From Akkermansiaceae bacterium (GTDB lineage: Bacteria; Verrucomicrobiota; Verrucomicrobiia; Verrucomicrobiales; Akkermansiaceae), in assembly GCA_028822935.1 (NCBI GenBank), contig JAPKCM010000001.1, positions 124,001 through 188,000 on the forward strand: 64,000 nucleotides of DNA, written 5' to 3'. Shown in pieces: positions 28,078 to 37,466 of this stretch. The notes beneath the pieces are model-generated. The model saw nothing but the letters and a program-made list of their open reading frames with translations, did no database searches and had not been told where the DNA came from. Numbering within the stretch: position 1 is the stretch's first letter; each line of letters starts with the position of its first letter. A program made the position numbers and the translations under genes.

Positions 28078-28854
28078 CTACTTCATAGAGCAGCGTTTGA
28101 TCGCGTCAGCGAGAGCGGCTTTATGATCGGGCCAAGTCGGTTTAAATTCTTGGGCTACGAAGCCCTCGAATTGGGTGTCCTGAATCGCCTTGATGATGGC
28201 CGGGTAATATAATTCCTGAGTCTCATCCAACTCATGACGTCCAGGTACGCCGGCGGTGTGGTAGTGGAAGAAATGTTGGGAGTGCTCCTTGATGGTCGCG
28301 ATGACATCGCCCTCCATCACCTGCATGTGGTAAATGTCGTAGAGAAGACCGAAGCGCTCGGAGTCTAACTTTTCGCGTAGCGAAATTCCCCAACTACTGA
28401 AATCACATTGGTAGTCAGGGTGATCTACCTTGGAATTCAGAAGCTCCATGACGAGCTTGATGTCGTATTTTTCGGCCAGAGCGAGCAAAGGTTCTAGACC
28501 ACTTGCGCAATTCTCAAGCCCTTCTTGGTCGCTTAGACCGTCTCGATTCCCGGAGAAAACGATGACGTTGGAGATGCCAGCTTCGGCAGCCTCAGGAATC
28601 CACTTTTGGTAGAGCTCTAAGAGTGGCGCATGATGCTCGGGCCTATTGAAGGCTTTTTCGATACATCCCAGACCGTTTTCGTCTTGGGGGAAGGTGGAGA
28701 CAGGACAGACCAAGCTGTGCCCCTTGATTTCCAGGGTTTCGGAGGGGGTCAGAAGATCAATCCCTTGAATCCCCATCTCTACACACCAATCGGCGAGTTG
28801 GAGGAGGGGAGTTTCGCCAAAGCACCAACGACAAACAGAATGCGAGAAGGCCAT
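28078..28854 (-). CDS. hydroxypyruvate isomerase-like TIM-barrel protein
   Basis: 258 residues of the xylose-isomerase-like TIM barrel family. MELLNSKVDHPDYQCD, LLYDIYHMQVMEGD, HTAGVPGRHELD and a late QEFKPTW carry the Glu, Asp, His and Glu metal ligands of Hyi-type isomerases. E. coli Hyi interconverts hydroxypyruvate and tartronate semialdehyde, but many relatives in this phylum have other sugar substrates. A TAT or Sec signal is not present. It lies 18 bases downstream of hpf on the same strand and may be co-transcribed. Confidence 0.85.
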   Translation of the reverse strand: MAFSHSVCRWCFGETPLLQLADWCVEMGIQGIDLLTPSETLEIKGHSLVCPVSTFPQDENGLGCIEKAFNRPEHHAPLLELYQKWIPEAAEAGISNVIVFSGNRDGLSDQEGLENCASGLEPLLALAEKYDIKLVMELLNSKVDHPDYQCDFSSWGISLREKLDSERFGLLYDIYHMQVMEGDVIATIKEHSQHFFHYHTAGVPGRHELDETQELYYPAIIKAIQDTQFEGFVAQEFKPTWPDHKAALADAIKRCSMK

Positions 28855-28872
28855 GGCGAAACCATAGTGGAT

Positions 28873-29463
28873 TTAAGAAACATCAACCATGCCATAATCA
28901 CCATTGCCCTTGCGCCAGACGATGGATGTCACGCCGCGTCGAGCGTTATCGAAGACGACAAAGGGGCGTTCCGTGAGATCGAGCTCCATGATCGCTTCTT
29001 CTTTGAAGAGCTTGCGAAGACGGAACTGTTCTTTGTGAACGTAGAGGGGCTCCGGTTCTTCGATGACCTCCTCGGGGAGATTGTCCAAAAAGTCTGCTTT
29101 GTAAGAGCGCTCGTCAAAATACTTGATGGTTCCATCGGGCTTGGGGCGATGTCTTTTCATCAGACGCGTCTTATGCTTCCGCATACGACGGGCAATTTTA
29201 TCGATCGTCTCATCGATGCTCTTGTACATGTCCTCAGTTTCGCTGGAGGCATCAATGACGATGTGGTTGGCACAAAAGAGAATAATCTCGGCCTTGTGGC
29301 GCCTGCCACCCTCGACATCGAGGATTGCTTTGGCCTCAATGATTTTCGGGTAATCTAGGTGGAGGCCCTGTATTTTTTTCTCAGCGTAATCGCGGAGAGA
29401 GTCAGTGATTTCTTCGTGACGAACAGTCACGACTACTTTTGGGTTCACATTTGCGGTCTGCAT
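28873..29463 (-). CDS. hpf: long-form ribosome hibernation promoting factor
   Basis: 196 residues, the length of long HPF. The N-terminal S30AE domain runs to about residue 105 (TVRHEEITDSLRDYAEKKIQGL...). The C-terminal dimerisation domain ends with MELDLTERPFVVFDNARRGV, the typical block that mediates 100S ribosome formation. It inactivates ribosomes in stationary phase or stress. A 12-base palindrome sits just upstream of the ATG. Confidence 0.94.
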   Translation of the reverse strand: MQTANVNPKVVVTVRHEEITDSLRDYAEKKIQGLHLDYPKIIEAKAILDVEGGRRHKAEIILFCANHIVIDASSETEDMYKSIDETIDKIARRMRKHKTRLMKRHRPKPDGTIKYFDERSYKADFLDNLPEEVIEEPEPLYVHKEQFRLRKLFKEEAIMELDLTERPFVVFDNARRGVTSIVWRKGNGDYGMVDVS

Positions 29464-29474
29464 AATTGTAAATT

Positions 29475-29486
29475 TTGTTCGAACAA
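29475..29486. promoter_or_regulatory. 12-base palindrome upstream of hpf
   Basis: TTGTTCGAACAA is a perfect palindrome 12-23 bases before the hpf ATG. It could be an operator; chance occurrence is also likely at this length. Confidence 0.25.
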
Positions 29487-29530
29487 CTACCGTTAACAGG
29501 TTTTACCAATAATTTCCATATCGTTTTGCC

Positions 29531-29567
29531 AAAAACAAAAAAAGGCCCTCAGACGACTGAGGGCCTT
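29531..29567 (-). terminator. intrinsic terminator for the SDR gene
   Basis: AAGGCCCTCAG (29542-29552) pairs with CTGAGGGCCTT (29557-29567) around a four-base loop. On the minus strand it is followed by a T-rich run (29541-29531). Confidence 0.85.
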
Positions 29568-29589
29568 AAGGTAAATAATACGCCAGAGC

Positions 29590-30378
29590 CTATATGGTCA
29601 TTGAGTTGAAGCCGCCATCGACCACGATTTCCGTTCCAGTGATAAATCCGCCGGCCGTATTGGATGCGAGAAGGAGAGTGGCTCCAATCAGTTCTTCAGG
29701 GCTGCCAAAGCGGGACGATGGAGTATGGCGGAGAATGTCCGCGACGCGGGATTCATCGAGTACTTTTCGGTTTTGTTCTGCTGGAAAGAATCCCGGAACC
29801 AAGGTGTTGACACGGATGTCGCGGTCGGCCCATTCACGCGCGATGTTGCGTGTCAGGTTGTGGACTGCCGCCTTTGAGGCAGAATAGGTAAAGACACGAG
29901 AAAGGGGATTGAGACCGGAGATGGATCCCAGATTGATAATGGAGGCTTGGACGTCACGGCTGAGGAAATAGTTTCCAAAAACCTGACAAGCTCGGAGGAC
30001 GCCGACGAGGTTGATATCGAAAATGCGGTGTGCTTCCTCATCCGTGATTTCTACCAAGGGAGTGGGGGAGTTGATGCCAGCTCCATTGATCAAGATGTCG
30101 ACCTGACCGGACTGTTCTACGACGGAGTCGAGTAGCTCGTTAAGAGACGAGCGATCACCGGCATCAGCATGGGCAAAGTATCCACGGCCGCCGACTTTCT
30201 CAATTTCGGCAAGCCGGGCGTTTGCTTTTGCTTCATCGCGACCTACGAGAACAACTTCTGCACCGGCCTGGGCCAGTCCCATCGCCATGTGGCCGCAAAG
30301 TTCGCCCGTTCCGCCAATAACTACGGCTGTTTTTCCACCGAGACCAAATAAATCCTTGAGATAGGAAGCAGTATTCAT
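29590..30378 (-). CDS. SDR-family oxidoreductase
   Basis: 262 residues. The Rossmann motif is [14 protein letters not shown] (a G-x3-G-x-G variant with Glu/Leu/Cys inside), NGAGIN, then the catalytic set Ser in GSISG and YSASK. A C-terminal [10 protein letters not shown]-like block ([12 protein letters not shown]) is present. It resembles gluconate 5-dehydrogenase or 2-deoxy-gluconate 3-dehydrogenase types that act in uronate catabolism, but the substrate is not fixed by sequence. It is single, with its own terminator. Confidence 0.9.
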   Translation of the reverse strand: MNTASYLKDLFGLGGKTAVVIGGTGELCGHMAMGLAQAGAEVVLVGRDEAKANARLAEIEKVGGRGYFAHADAGDRSSLNELLDSVVEQSGQVDILINGAGINSPTPLVEITDEEAHRIFDINLVGVLRACQVFGNYFLSRDVQASIINLGSISGLNPLSRVFTYSASKAAVHNLTRNIAREWADRDIRVNTLVPGFFPAEQNRKVLDESRVADILRHTPSSRFGSPEELIGATLLLASNTAGGFITGTEIVVDGGFNSMTI

Positions 30379-30458
30379 GAGGCGAGAGGGTGAATGGGTC
30401 GGTCCTAGGGGGCAAGAAATGTTCCAAGAACTTTCTGCTCTTCTGCGTTACTCCCTTG

Positions 30459-30905
30459 ATGAAAAGAAATCGAACAGCCTCCCAATACCGCTTTCAGACC
30501 GATGAACCTCATTTGGATGTCTCGTCCTTGATTGACGTATGCTTCCTGCTCTTGATCTATTTTTTGGTCACGACGACGATTGTGAAGAAAAAGCAGGATA
30601 TCGATATGCTACTTCCTTTGGCCTGTTCGCTAAATGCGGACTTTCCGTCTTTTGTGATCGCCTTGGCTGAGAATGGGGAGGTGTCCGTGAATCCGGACAT
30701 TTTCCCGGAGATTGTGGCTTTTCCCGGAGGAGATCGTGACCTTCCGAAACTGGCGGAGCGACTCGATCTCATCGCACGGAGCCAGAGAGGCGATACGACG
30801 GTGCAGCTTAGGATCGCCCGAGGATTCGAGTATCAGGGATTTATCGATGTGATGAACTGCTTGGCTAAAGAGGGAATCTCGAAGACCGTAATTGCCGATC
30901 TTTAA
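30459..30905 (+). CDS. ExbD/TolR-family biopolymer transport protein
   Basis: 148 residues from ATG 30459; the open frame extends upstream to 30390 without family similarity. One membrane helix follows a short cytoplasmic tail. LDVSSLIDVCFLLLIYFLVT contains the critical membrane Asp of ExbD/TolR. A periplasmic domain of about 85 residues follows. ExbD works with ExbB and TonB or with TolQ; none of these partners is adjacent, so it may serve a complex encoded elsewhere. Confidence 0.88.
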   Translation: MKRNRTASQYRFQTDEPHLDVSSLIDVCFLLLIYFLVTTTIVKKKQDIDMLLPLACSLNADFPSFVIALAENGEVSVNPDIFPEIVAFPGGDRDLPKLAERLDLIARSQRGDTTVQLRIARGFEYQGFIDVMNCLAKEGISKTVIADL

Positions 30906-30924
30906 CGAAGAATGACAAAATTCG

Positions 30925-30954
30925 TTGGCAATTCGCTGAGGCGGCGTCTAATCT
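30925..30954 (+). promoter_or_regulatory. candidate promoter of the mcsA-mcsB-clpC cluster
   Basis: TTGGCA (30925-30930) and TCTAAT (30947-30952) are 16 bases apart, with TAATCT two bases further as an alternative. Transcription would begin only a few bases before the mcsA ATG at 30965, giving a very short leader. No CtsR-like direct repeat is seen. Confidence 0.4.
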
Positions 30955-30964
30955 CTGGCTGTTG

Positions 30965-31486
30965 ATGAAGTGCGACCTCTGCGAGGAAAAAGCGACCGTG
31001 TTTTACACACAGGTCACGAATGGAAAGATGAAGAAAACCGCACTCTGCGAAAGCTGTGCGCAAAAGCAGGGCGTTACTGACCCTAATGGTCTTTTAATGG
31101 CCGACCAACTCATGGGAATGCCTCTTGCCCAAAAGGTTGCCGAGACTCCTGATTTTTTGAAGGAGGGCGCTGCTGCTGTGTGTCCTTCATGCCAGTTTTC
31201 ACTCGAAGATTATCGCAAAGTTGGGCGACTGGGTTGTGGTGATTGCTACCTCGCTTTCGGAGCGGAGATCGAACAGCGACTTTCTACTCTTCATAAGGGG
31301 TTGGAACACAGTGGTCGGGCTCCTTCCGGGCTCCTGGAGTTGGAGCTGAAACGTTCACTGATTGATCGCCTTAATAACGACTTGGAAAAAGCAATCGCGT
31401 CCGAAGATTATGAGGCTGCGGCCACAATTCGCGACGAACTACAGCTTGCCACGAAGAACCTAAGTGAGGAGGAAAGCCAGCTATGA
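30965..31486 (+). CDS. mcsA: McsA-like protein-arginine kinase activator
   Basis: 173 residues. Two pairs of zinc-binding cysteines (CDLC...CESC and CPSC...CGDC) match McsA. The C-terminal UVR motif is RSLIDRLNNDLEKAIASEDY followed by EAAATIRDEL. McsA activates the arginine kinase McsB. Its stop overlaps the mcsB ATG by four bases. The ATG at 30965 is preceded directly by an in-frame TTG, which is not needed. Confidence 0.93.
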   Translation: MKCDLCEEKATVFYTQVTNGKMKKTALCESCAQKQGVTDPNGLLMADQLMGMPLAQKVAETPDFLKEGAAAVCPSCQFSLEDYRKVGRLGCGDCYLAFGAEIEQRLSTLHKGLEHSGRAPSGLLELELKRSLIDRLNNDLEKAIASEDYEAAATIRDELQLATKNLSEEESQL

Positions 31487-32574
31487 TGAGGTTTTCCACT
31501 CTTTTGAAGCATCCGTCGGATTGGATGACGGGGCATGATGCCGAGACATCGGTGGTTGTTACCAGTCGAGTGCGACTCGCGCGCAACTTGAAGTGCGTTC
31601 CTTTTCCTGGTTGGGCCAAGAAGGGGCGGCGGGGAGAGGTTTTTTCTCACTTAAAAGGGCTTCTCCAAGAATTGCCAGTTATGAGTGAGGGTTTTGCCCA
31701 TGAACTTTCGGATCTCGATTCCCTTCAAAAGCAAGTTTTGGTCGAGCGCCATCTCATTAGCCGTGAACAAGCGGCGCGCAGTGAAGGCAGTGGCTCGGTG
31801 GTAAATCGGAAGCAGACACTTAGTTTGATGATCAATGAGGAAGATCACCTTAGAATTCAAGCGATTCGCCCCAGTTTACAGCTGCATGAGGCTTATGAGC
31901 TCGCTCTCTCAGTCGATAAATTTCTCGAGGACAAGATCGACTACGCTTTTCATCCGAAGTGGGGATTTTTGACGGCGTGCCCAACGAACTTGGGGACAGG
32001 GATGCGGGCCTCCTCGATGCTGCACCTGCCGGGATTGGTTCTAAGCGACCAGATTGGGCAAGTTCTCAAAGGGATTGGTAAGCTAGGTTTGGCGGTCCGT
32101 GGACTTTATGGTGAGGGAACTGAATCTCTTGGGAATTTATATCAAATTTCGAATCAGTCGACTTTGGGGGAATCAGAGACTCAGATTCTCTCTCGACTGA
32201 CCAAGGTAATCGGCGATGTTGCACGGTACGAGCTCCAAGCTCGCGCCAAGCTACTCGAGGATGATCCCTTGATGGTTCAGGACCACATTGGTCGTGCCAC
32301 TGGAATTTTGACCTTCGCTAGAATCATCACGTCTAAAGAAGCGCTGACTCATCTGTCGATGTTACGGTTGGGATCAGACCTAGGGATTCTTCCTGAATCT
32401 CTTCTCGAGATTTGCGACCGACTTTTCATGGAAACCCAGCCGGCACACCTGCAGTGGCGCGCGGGGCGCAAGCTGCCCCCCGATATACGGGATGCCATGC
32501 GCGCACAAATGATTCGCGAGCAGTTGCAACCAGCCCTTCCCGCTGCTATTAATATCTCAGATTCAGAAAAGTAA
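31483..32574 (+). CDS. mcsB: protein-arginine kinase McsB
   Basis: 363 residues of the phosphagen-kinase family. VTSRVRLARN, INEEDHLRIQ, the CPTNLGTGMRASSMLHLP loop with the reactive Cys, and SNQSTLGES are the conserved blocks. The RDAMRA motif near residues 337-342 matches the RDxxRA phosphoarginine-binding site of McsB. It phosphorylates arginines on proteins, which marks them for ClpC-ClpP in Bacillus. Placement between mcsA and clpC supports the same role here. Confidence 0.95.
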   Translation: MMRFSTLLKHPSDWMTGHDAETSVVVTSRVRLARNLKCVPFPGWAKKGRRGEVFSHLKGLLQELPVMSEGFAHELSDLDSLQKQVLVERHLISREQAARSEGSGSVVNRKQTLSLMINEEDHLRIQAIRPSLQLHEAYELALSVDKFLEDKIDYAFHPKWGFLTACPTNLGTGMRASSMLHLPGLVLSDQIGQVLKGIGKLGLAVRGLYGEGTESLGNLYQISNQSTLGESETQILSRLTKVIGDVARYELQARAKLLEDDPLMVQDHIGRATGILTFARIITSKEALTHLSMLRLGSDLGILPESLLEICDRLFMETQPAHLQWRAGRKLPPDIRDAMRAQMIREQLQPALPAAINISDSEK

Positions 32575-32592
32575 TCTCCTCCTGTTTATCTC

Positions 32593-35106
32593 ATGAATAA
32601 TTTCACCCCCCGCGCTCAACAGGTCCTCGCTCTTGCTCGAAAAGAGGCGGATCGATTCAATCACAATTACATTGGCACTGAGCATGTTCTTCTCGGCCTC
32701 ATCAAGTTGGGCCAAGGAGTTGCCGTCAGTGTGCTGGAACGCATGGGCCTTGAACTCGAAACGGTCCGCCGCGAAGTAGAGAAGGAAGTCGGAACCGGTC
32801 CTGATCAAAAGACCGCGGCCAACATTCCTTACACACCTCGCGTCAAAAAGGTGCTGGCTTTAGCAAATAAGGAAGCCCAGCAACTCTCTCACTCCTATGT
32901 GGGGACCGAGCACATTCTCCTCGGCTTGCTTCGAGAGGGCGAGGGCATGGCCGCCCGGGTTCTCGAACGGTTGAATGTTGATCTACAAACCACTCGAAAT
33001 GAGGTGCTGGCGGAAATTGACCCTAATTTTTCAGCCGACGATCTCGATGATGACTTTGACTTCGAGGATGAAGATCAAGAAGAACGGGCAGCAGTCGAGG
33101 GCGAAAGCAAAACCAAAACACCTGCTCTCAAAGCTTTCGGGCGTGATCTTACCAAGCTGGCTCAAGCCGGAAAGCTTGACCCTGTGATCGGGCGAAGCAG
33201 CGAGATTGAACGCGTCATTCAAATCTTATGCCGCCGCACCAAAAATAACCCTGTCCTAGTGGGTGAGGCTGGTGTCGGTAAAACCGCAATCGTGGAAGGT
33301 CTCGCTCAAGAGATTTTCGCGGGCGACGTTCCCGAGATTCTCCGCGACAAGAAGGTGGTCACACTTGACCTGGCCCTGATGGTCGCAGGTACGAAGTATC
33401 GCGGTCAGTTCGAGGAACGGATCAAGGCGGTCATGGATGAGATTCGGAAGGTCGGGAATGTCATTCTCTTTATCGATGAACTCCACACCATCGTGGGAGC
33501 TGGTTCGGCAGAGGGCGCGATGGATGCTTCCAATATTATCAAGCCGGCGTTGAGTCGGGCGGAACTTCAGTGCGTTGGTGCAACGACGCTCAACGAATTT
33601 CGTAAGCACATCGAAAAAGACGGAGCGCTCGAGCGTCGATTCCAGCAAGTGAAGGTGGATGAACCCTCGGTCGACGATGCCATCGCGATCATGCAGGGAC
33701 TTCGTGAGAAATATGAATCTCACCACAAGGTCCACTACAGTGAAGAGGCTCTCGAAAGCTCAGTGAAGCTCACTTCACGTTATCTCACGACTCGTTTTCT
33801 GCCGGACAAGGCGATCGATGTGATCGATGAAGCCGGAGCTCGTGCCCGTATTCACACGATGACCCGTCCTCCAGAACTCAAAGAATTGGAGGCCCGCATA
33901 GCACTCATTAACGTGGACAAGGTCGAAGCGATCAACGACCAAGATTTTGAAAAGGCAGCCGCTCTTCGTGACGAGGAGAAGAGCGCCAAGAAGGAACTCG
34001 ATGATCAGTTGGAAGGCTGGCGTGATGCTTCCGAAGAGAAGATCGTTGAGATTTCGGAAGACGATATTATGTCGGTTGTTTCCAAGTGGACGGGCGTTCC
34101 TCTCCAGCGCATGGAGCAGAAGGAGAAGGCCAAGTTGCTCAATATGGAAAAGGACCTGCAGTCTACTGTGATTGGTCAGGACGAAGCCGTCAGTGCTATT
34201 TCCAAAGCCCTTCGCCGCTCGCGTGCTGATCTTAAAGATCCACGCCGTCCGATTGGATCGTTCCTTTTCCTAGGACCTACCGGAGTCGGTAAGACTTACC
34301 TTGCACGGAATCTCGCCAACTTCATGTTTGGTGATCCTGAAGCCCTGATCCAACTCGACATGTCGGAATACATGGAGAAGTTCAGCTCCAGTCGACTGAT
34401 CGGCTCGCCACCTGGCTACGTCGGTTACGAAGAAGGGGGACAACTTTCAGAGGCGGTTCGCCGGCGTCCATATGCAGTCGTTCTTTTCGATGAGATCGAG
34501 AAAGCACACCCCGATGTCATGAACCTTCTTCTTCAGATTCTTGAAGAGGGAATGGTGACCGATAGCTTTGGCCGTAAGATTGATTTCCGAAACACCATCA
34601 TCATTCTCACTTCGAATGTAGGTGCCGAAAGCATCAAGCGTCAGACCAGTCTTGGATTTGGTGCAATGAACGAGAATGAAGCCGATCACGAGGGCATGAA
34701 GGCCAAGATCAATGAAGTTGCCAAAAAGCACTTCCGTCCGGAATTTCTCAATCGACTTGATGAGCTGGTTGTCTTCCACATGCTTGAGAAAGGCGACCTC
34801 AACAAGATCGTCGATCTTGAAGTCGCGAAACTTGTCCAACGTTTGAATGAGAAAGACATCACTCTCAATCTTGCTGAAAGCGCCCGCGATCTCCTTGTGA
34901 AGGAGGGATACGATCCTGACTACGGTGCGCGTCCGATGCGCCGTGCTGTCGAACGTTTCTTGGAGGATCCTCTTGCCGAAGCTCTCCTTACGGGAGATAT
35001 CGAGGAAGGTGATACCGTGGACGCTCATGTGAAGGAAGATGAGGTCGAGATCTCTTTCGTGCCACAGACTCGTAAAGAGGAACCGGCAGCGACTCCGAAG
35101 TCATAG
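32593..35106 (+). CDS. clpC: ATP-dependent Clp protease ATP-binding subunit ClpC
   Basis: 837 residues. The N domain is a double Clp-N repeat to about 145. The first AAA+ has Walker A GEAGVGKTAI (about 228). A middle region with a UVR-like DFEKAAALRDEEK follows, then the second AAA+ with GPTGVGKTYL (about 566). A ClpP-binding loop of the (I/L)GF type is present (SLGF). It unfolds substrates into ClpP and, with McsB, degrades arginine-phosphorylated proteins. It lies 18 bases after mcsB, completing the three-gene set. Confidence 0.96.
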   Translation: MNNFTPRAQQVLALARKEADRFNHNYIGTEHVLLGLIKLGQGVAVSVLERMGLELETVRREVEKEVGTGPDQKTAANIPYTPRVKKVLALANKEAQQLSHSYVGTEHILLGLLREGEGMAARVLERLNVDLQTTRNEVLAEIDPNFSADDLDDDFDFEDEDQEERAAVEGESKTKTPALKAFGRDLTKLAQAGKLDPVIGRSSEIERVIQILCRRTKNNPVLVGEAGVGKTAIVEGLAQEIFAGDVPEILRDKKVVTLDLALMVAGTKYRGQFEERIKAVMDEIRKVGNVILFIDELHTIVGAGSAEGAMDASNIIKPALSRAELQCVGATTLNEFRKHIEKDGALERRFQQVKVDEPSVDDAIAIMQGLREKYESHHKVHYSEEALESSVKLTSRYLTTRFLPDKAIDVIDEAGARARIHTMTRPPELKELEARIALINVDKVEAINDQDFEKAAALRDEEKSAKKELDDQLEGWRDASEEKIVEISEDDIMSVVSKWTGVPLQRMEQKEKAKLLNMEKDLQSTVIGQDEAVSAISKALRRSRADLKDPRRPIGSFLFLGPTGVGKTYLARNLANFMFGDPEALIQLDMSEYMEKFSSSRLIGSPPGYVGYEEGGQLSEAVRRRPYAVVLFDEIEKAHPDVMNLLLQILEEGMVTDSFGRKIDFRNTIIILTSNVGAESIKRQTSLGFGAMNENEADHEGMKAKINEVAKKHFRPEFLNRLDELVVFHMLEKGDLNKIVDLEVAKLVQRLNEKDITLNLAESARDLLVKEGYDPDYGARPMRRAVERFLEDPLAEALLTGDIEEGDTVDAHVKEDEVEISFVPQTRKEEPAATPKS

Positions 35107-35196
35107 GATTTTGGACGCGATCTTGAATCAATCCTTCATTACCACGCATAACGCACCTTTGACTTTTACCAGGTGAAGAGGCAGCCTCAAAAAGAG

Positions 35197-36078
35197 ATGT
35201 CAGTCCCTCAAAATACGATCGCGCTGGTTTATGATTATGACCAGACACTCAGTCCTGCTTACATGCAGGACGATGTTTTGTTTCCAAGATTTGGGATTAA
35301 TCCAGAGCAGTTCTGGGCCAAATGTAATATCCTCGTAAAGGAACGTTCATGGGATGGTGAGTTGGCCTATATGAAGTGCCTTCTCGACTACCTTGGAATG
35401 GACAATGTTTCGAACGCAGACCTGACCGAACTCGGAAAAGGGCTCAATTATTACCCCGGGGTTGAAGACGTTTTTGATGAACTTCGCCAGAATTGCATTC
35501 GTCCTGATCACGAAGCTGCAGGGATCAAGGTGGAGCACTACATCGTGTCCTCTGGTCTACAAGCGCTTCTCGATGGTTGCTCGCTAAAAAGAAAAGTGAA
35601 GGCGATCTTTGGTTGTGAATTCGGGGAAGACGAGAACGGGCGCATTAGCTTCCCTAAACGAACGATCTCTCACACGACAAAGACCCAGTATCTTTTCCGG
35701 ATCAACAAGGGAATGTTGGATCCGCAGGATGACGTGAACGACCACATGCCTCCGGAATCTAGGCCAATTCCGTTTCAAAATATGATTTATGTGGGAGATG
35801 GTCCTACCGATGTTCCGTGCTTCACCGTGATGAAGAAGAGTGGGGGCCACGCGATCGCTGTCTACAACCCTAAGGATGTTACAGGACGTAGCTTTCGTAA
35901 GTGCTATCAGCTCTGCACGCACGCGGACCGGGTGAAGCACATTGCGCCGGCTGATTACCGGAAAGGGAGCCACCTCCGCCTTCTCCTCGAAGAGATGGTC
36001 AAGGAGGTCGCAGATCGAATCCTTGAGGAGCGCTTAGCCGACAGAGAGCATGGTCGGGTTGCCGCTCCTGGTTTCTAA
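35197..36078 (+). CDS. HAD-family phosphatase
   Basis: 293 residues from ATG 35197; an in-frame GTG at 35173 adds eight residues. The nucleophile motif is [10 protein letters not shown] (DxDxT) at the start, with a Ser in IVSSGLQ (motif II) and [12 protein letters not shown] (motif IV). These identify a haloacid-dehalogenase phosphatase with a large cap between motifs I and II. The substrate is unknown; small-molecule phosphates are typical. It is seven bases upstream of mpl and likely in one transcript. Confidence 0.88.
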   Translation: MSVPQNTIALVYDYDQTLSPAYMQDDVLFPRFGINPEQFWAKCNILVKERSWDGELAYMKCLLDYLGMDNVSNADLTELGKGLNYYPGVEDVFDELRQNCIRPDHEAAGIKVEHYIVSSGLQALLDGCSLKRKVKAIFGCEFGEDENGRISFPKRTISHTTKTQYLFRINKGMLDPQDDVNDHMPPESRPIPFQNMIYVGDGPTDVPCFTVMKKSGGHAIAVYNPKDVTGRSFRKCYQLCTHADRVKHIAPADYRKGSHLRLLLEEMVKEVADRILEERLADREHGRVAAPGF

Positions 36079-36084
36079 ATTTTA

Positions 36085-37464
36085 ATGAAAGACGAGCAAT
36101 TTCACTTCATTGGAGTTTGTGGCACTGCCATGGGTTCCGTCGCTGCCGCAATGGCCGAGCAGGGCTACCGGGTCACTGGTTCTGATGAGGCCGCCTATCC
36201 TCCGATCTCAGATTTCCTGGAGGAAAAGGGGATCAAAATCTTCGAAGGATACCGTGCTGAAAATATTCCAGCGGAAGCGACGACAGTCGTAATCGGAAAC
36301 GCTATCAGCCGAGGCAATGAAGAGGCCGAAGCCGTGTTGGATCGTCGGCTGCGCTACCAGTCTCTTCCAGAAGTGCTCAAGGAGTATTTCCTGAGGGGGC
36401 ATCGTAACCTGGTCGTCAGTGGAACGCATGGTAAGACGACAACAGCTTCCATACTGGCTTGGGTCTTTGAGTCTTCGGGAAAGAATCCCAGCTTCATGAT
36501 TGGGGGGATTCCTCGTAATTTCGGACAGGGGGCACGCTTCACCGATTCTGAATTCGTGGTGATGGAAGGGGACGAATATGACACTGCCTTTTTCGACAAA
36601 CGATCCAAGTTTCTCCACTACCTTCCCGAGGTGGTGGTCATCAATAATATCGAGTTCGACCACGCTGATATTTTTGACTCGCTTGATCAGATCAAGCTGA
36701 GTTTCGAAAGGCAGCTTCGTGTGGTGCCTCGCAATGGTCTAGCCTTGATTAACGGCGATGATCAGAACTGTCTCGATGTTTCTAAAGACGCGCATTGCCC
36801 GATTAAAAGCGTTGGGTTTTCCGACTCGTGTGATTTAAAAATCACGAACGTAAGCTACGAGGGATCAAAGAGCTGCTTCCAACTTGATGGAGACGATTAT
36901 GAGATTCCCATGGTGGGAGAGTTCAATGTTCGCAATGCGGTGATGGCTCTGAGCGTCGCAAAGTTTGCGGGGCTTTCCGTTGAGGAAGTTCAAAGGGGAC
37001 TCGCAACATTCTCCGGTATTGCTCGTCGCCAAGAGGAGCGTGGCGAGGTGAGGAGAGTTGCGGTAGTCGATGATTTTGCGCATCACCCAACGGCGATAGC
37101 TCAAGCGATCCAAGGGCTGCGCCAACGTTATGAAGGGCGTCGACTTTGGGTTCTTTTTGAACCTCGCTCAAACACCTCCCGGCGGAACATATTTCAGCAG
37201 GATTTGGCGGAGGCACTTTCGCATGCTGATCTCGTGGTTCTCCCAAGTATTCCTGATCCCGAAAAATTTTCCGAGGACGAGCGGCTCGATCCTAAAAAGC
37301 TGGTTAACGACATCAAAGCGACTGGAACGGAGGCTTGGTATCTTGGAGAGGTCGATGAGATCGTTACCCACGTGACTGAACGTGCGGTGGAAGGCGATGT
37401 CATCGTTGTCCTGAGTAACGGCGGCTTTGGAGGGATCCATCAGAAGCTTCTTGCAGCCCTTTAG
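36085..37464 (+). CDS. mpl: UDP-N-acetylmuramate:L-Ala-gamma-D-Glu-meso-DAP ligase (peptidoglycan recycling)
   Basis: 459 residues. The MurC-like N-terminal signature FIGVCGTAMGSVAAAM distinguishes Mpl from MurC. The ATP loop is SGTHGKTTTASIL, followed by MEGDEYDTAFFDKRSKF and the C-terminal ligase domain with VVDDFAHHPTAI. It ligates recycled tripeptide to UDP-MurNAc in the cytoplasm. Together with nagZ and dapF it shows a meso-DAP wall with turnover recycling. Confidence 0.94.
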   Translation: MKDEQFHFIGVCGTAMGSVAAAMAEQGYRVTGSDEAAYPPISDFLEEKGIKIFEGYRAENIPAEATTVVIGNAISRGNEEAEAVLDRRLRYQSLPEVLKEYFLRGHRNLVVSGTHGKTTTASILAWVFESSGKNPSFMIGGIPRNFGQGARFTDSEFVVMEGDEYDTAFFDKRSKFLHYLPEVVVINNIEFDHADIFDSLDQIKLSFERQLRVVPRNGLALINGDDQNCLDVSKDAHCPIKSVGFSDSCDLKITNVSYEGSKSCFQLDGDDYEIPMVGEFNVRNAVMALSVAKFAGLSVEEVQRGLATFSGIARRQEERGEVRRVAVVDDFAHHPTAIAQAIQGLRQRYEGRRLWVLFEPRSNTSRRNIFQQDLAEALSHADLVVLPSIPDPEKFSEDERLDPKKLVNDIKATGTEAWYLGEVDEIVTHVTERAVEGDVIVVLSNGGFGGIHQKLLAAL

Positions 37465-37466
37465 CA

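Noticed and set aside
7929-29486. 12-base palindromes before dnaN and hpf as operators of one regulator
   Set aside because: The two differ in sequence, and about one perfect 12-base palindrome per 4 kb is expected by chance. They are listed only as low-confidence sites.
34447-35028. Minus-strand open frame of 193 codons inside clpC
   Set aside because: Entirely antisense to a conserved ClpC domain; no motif of its own.
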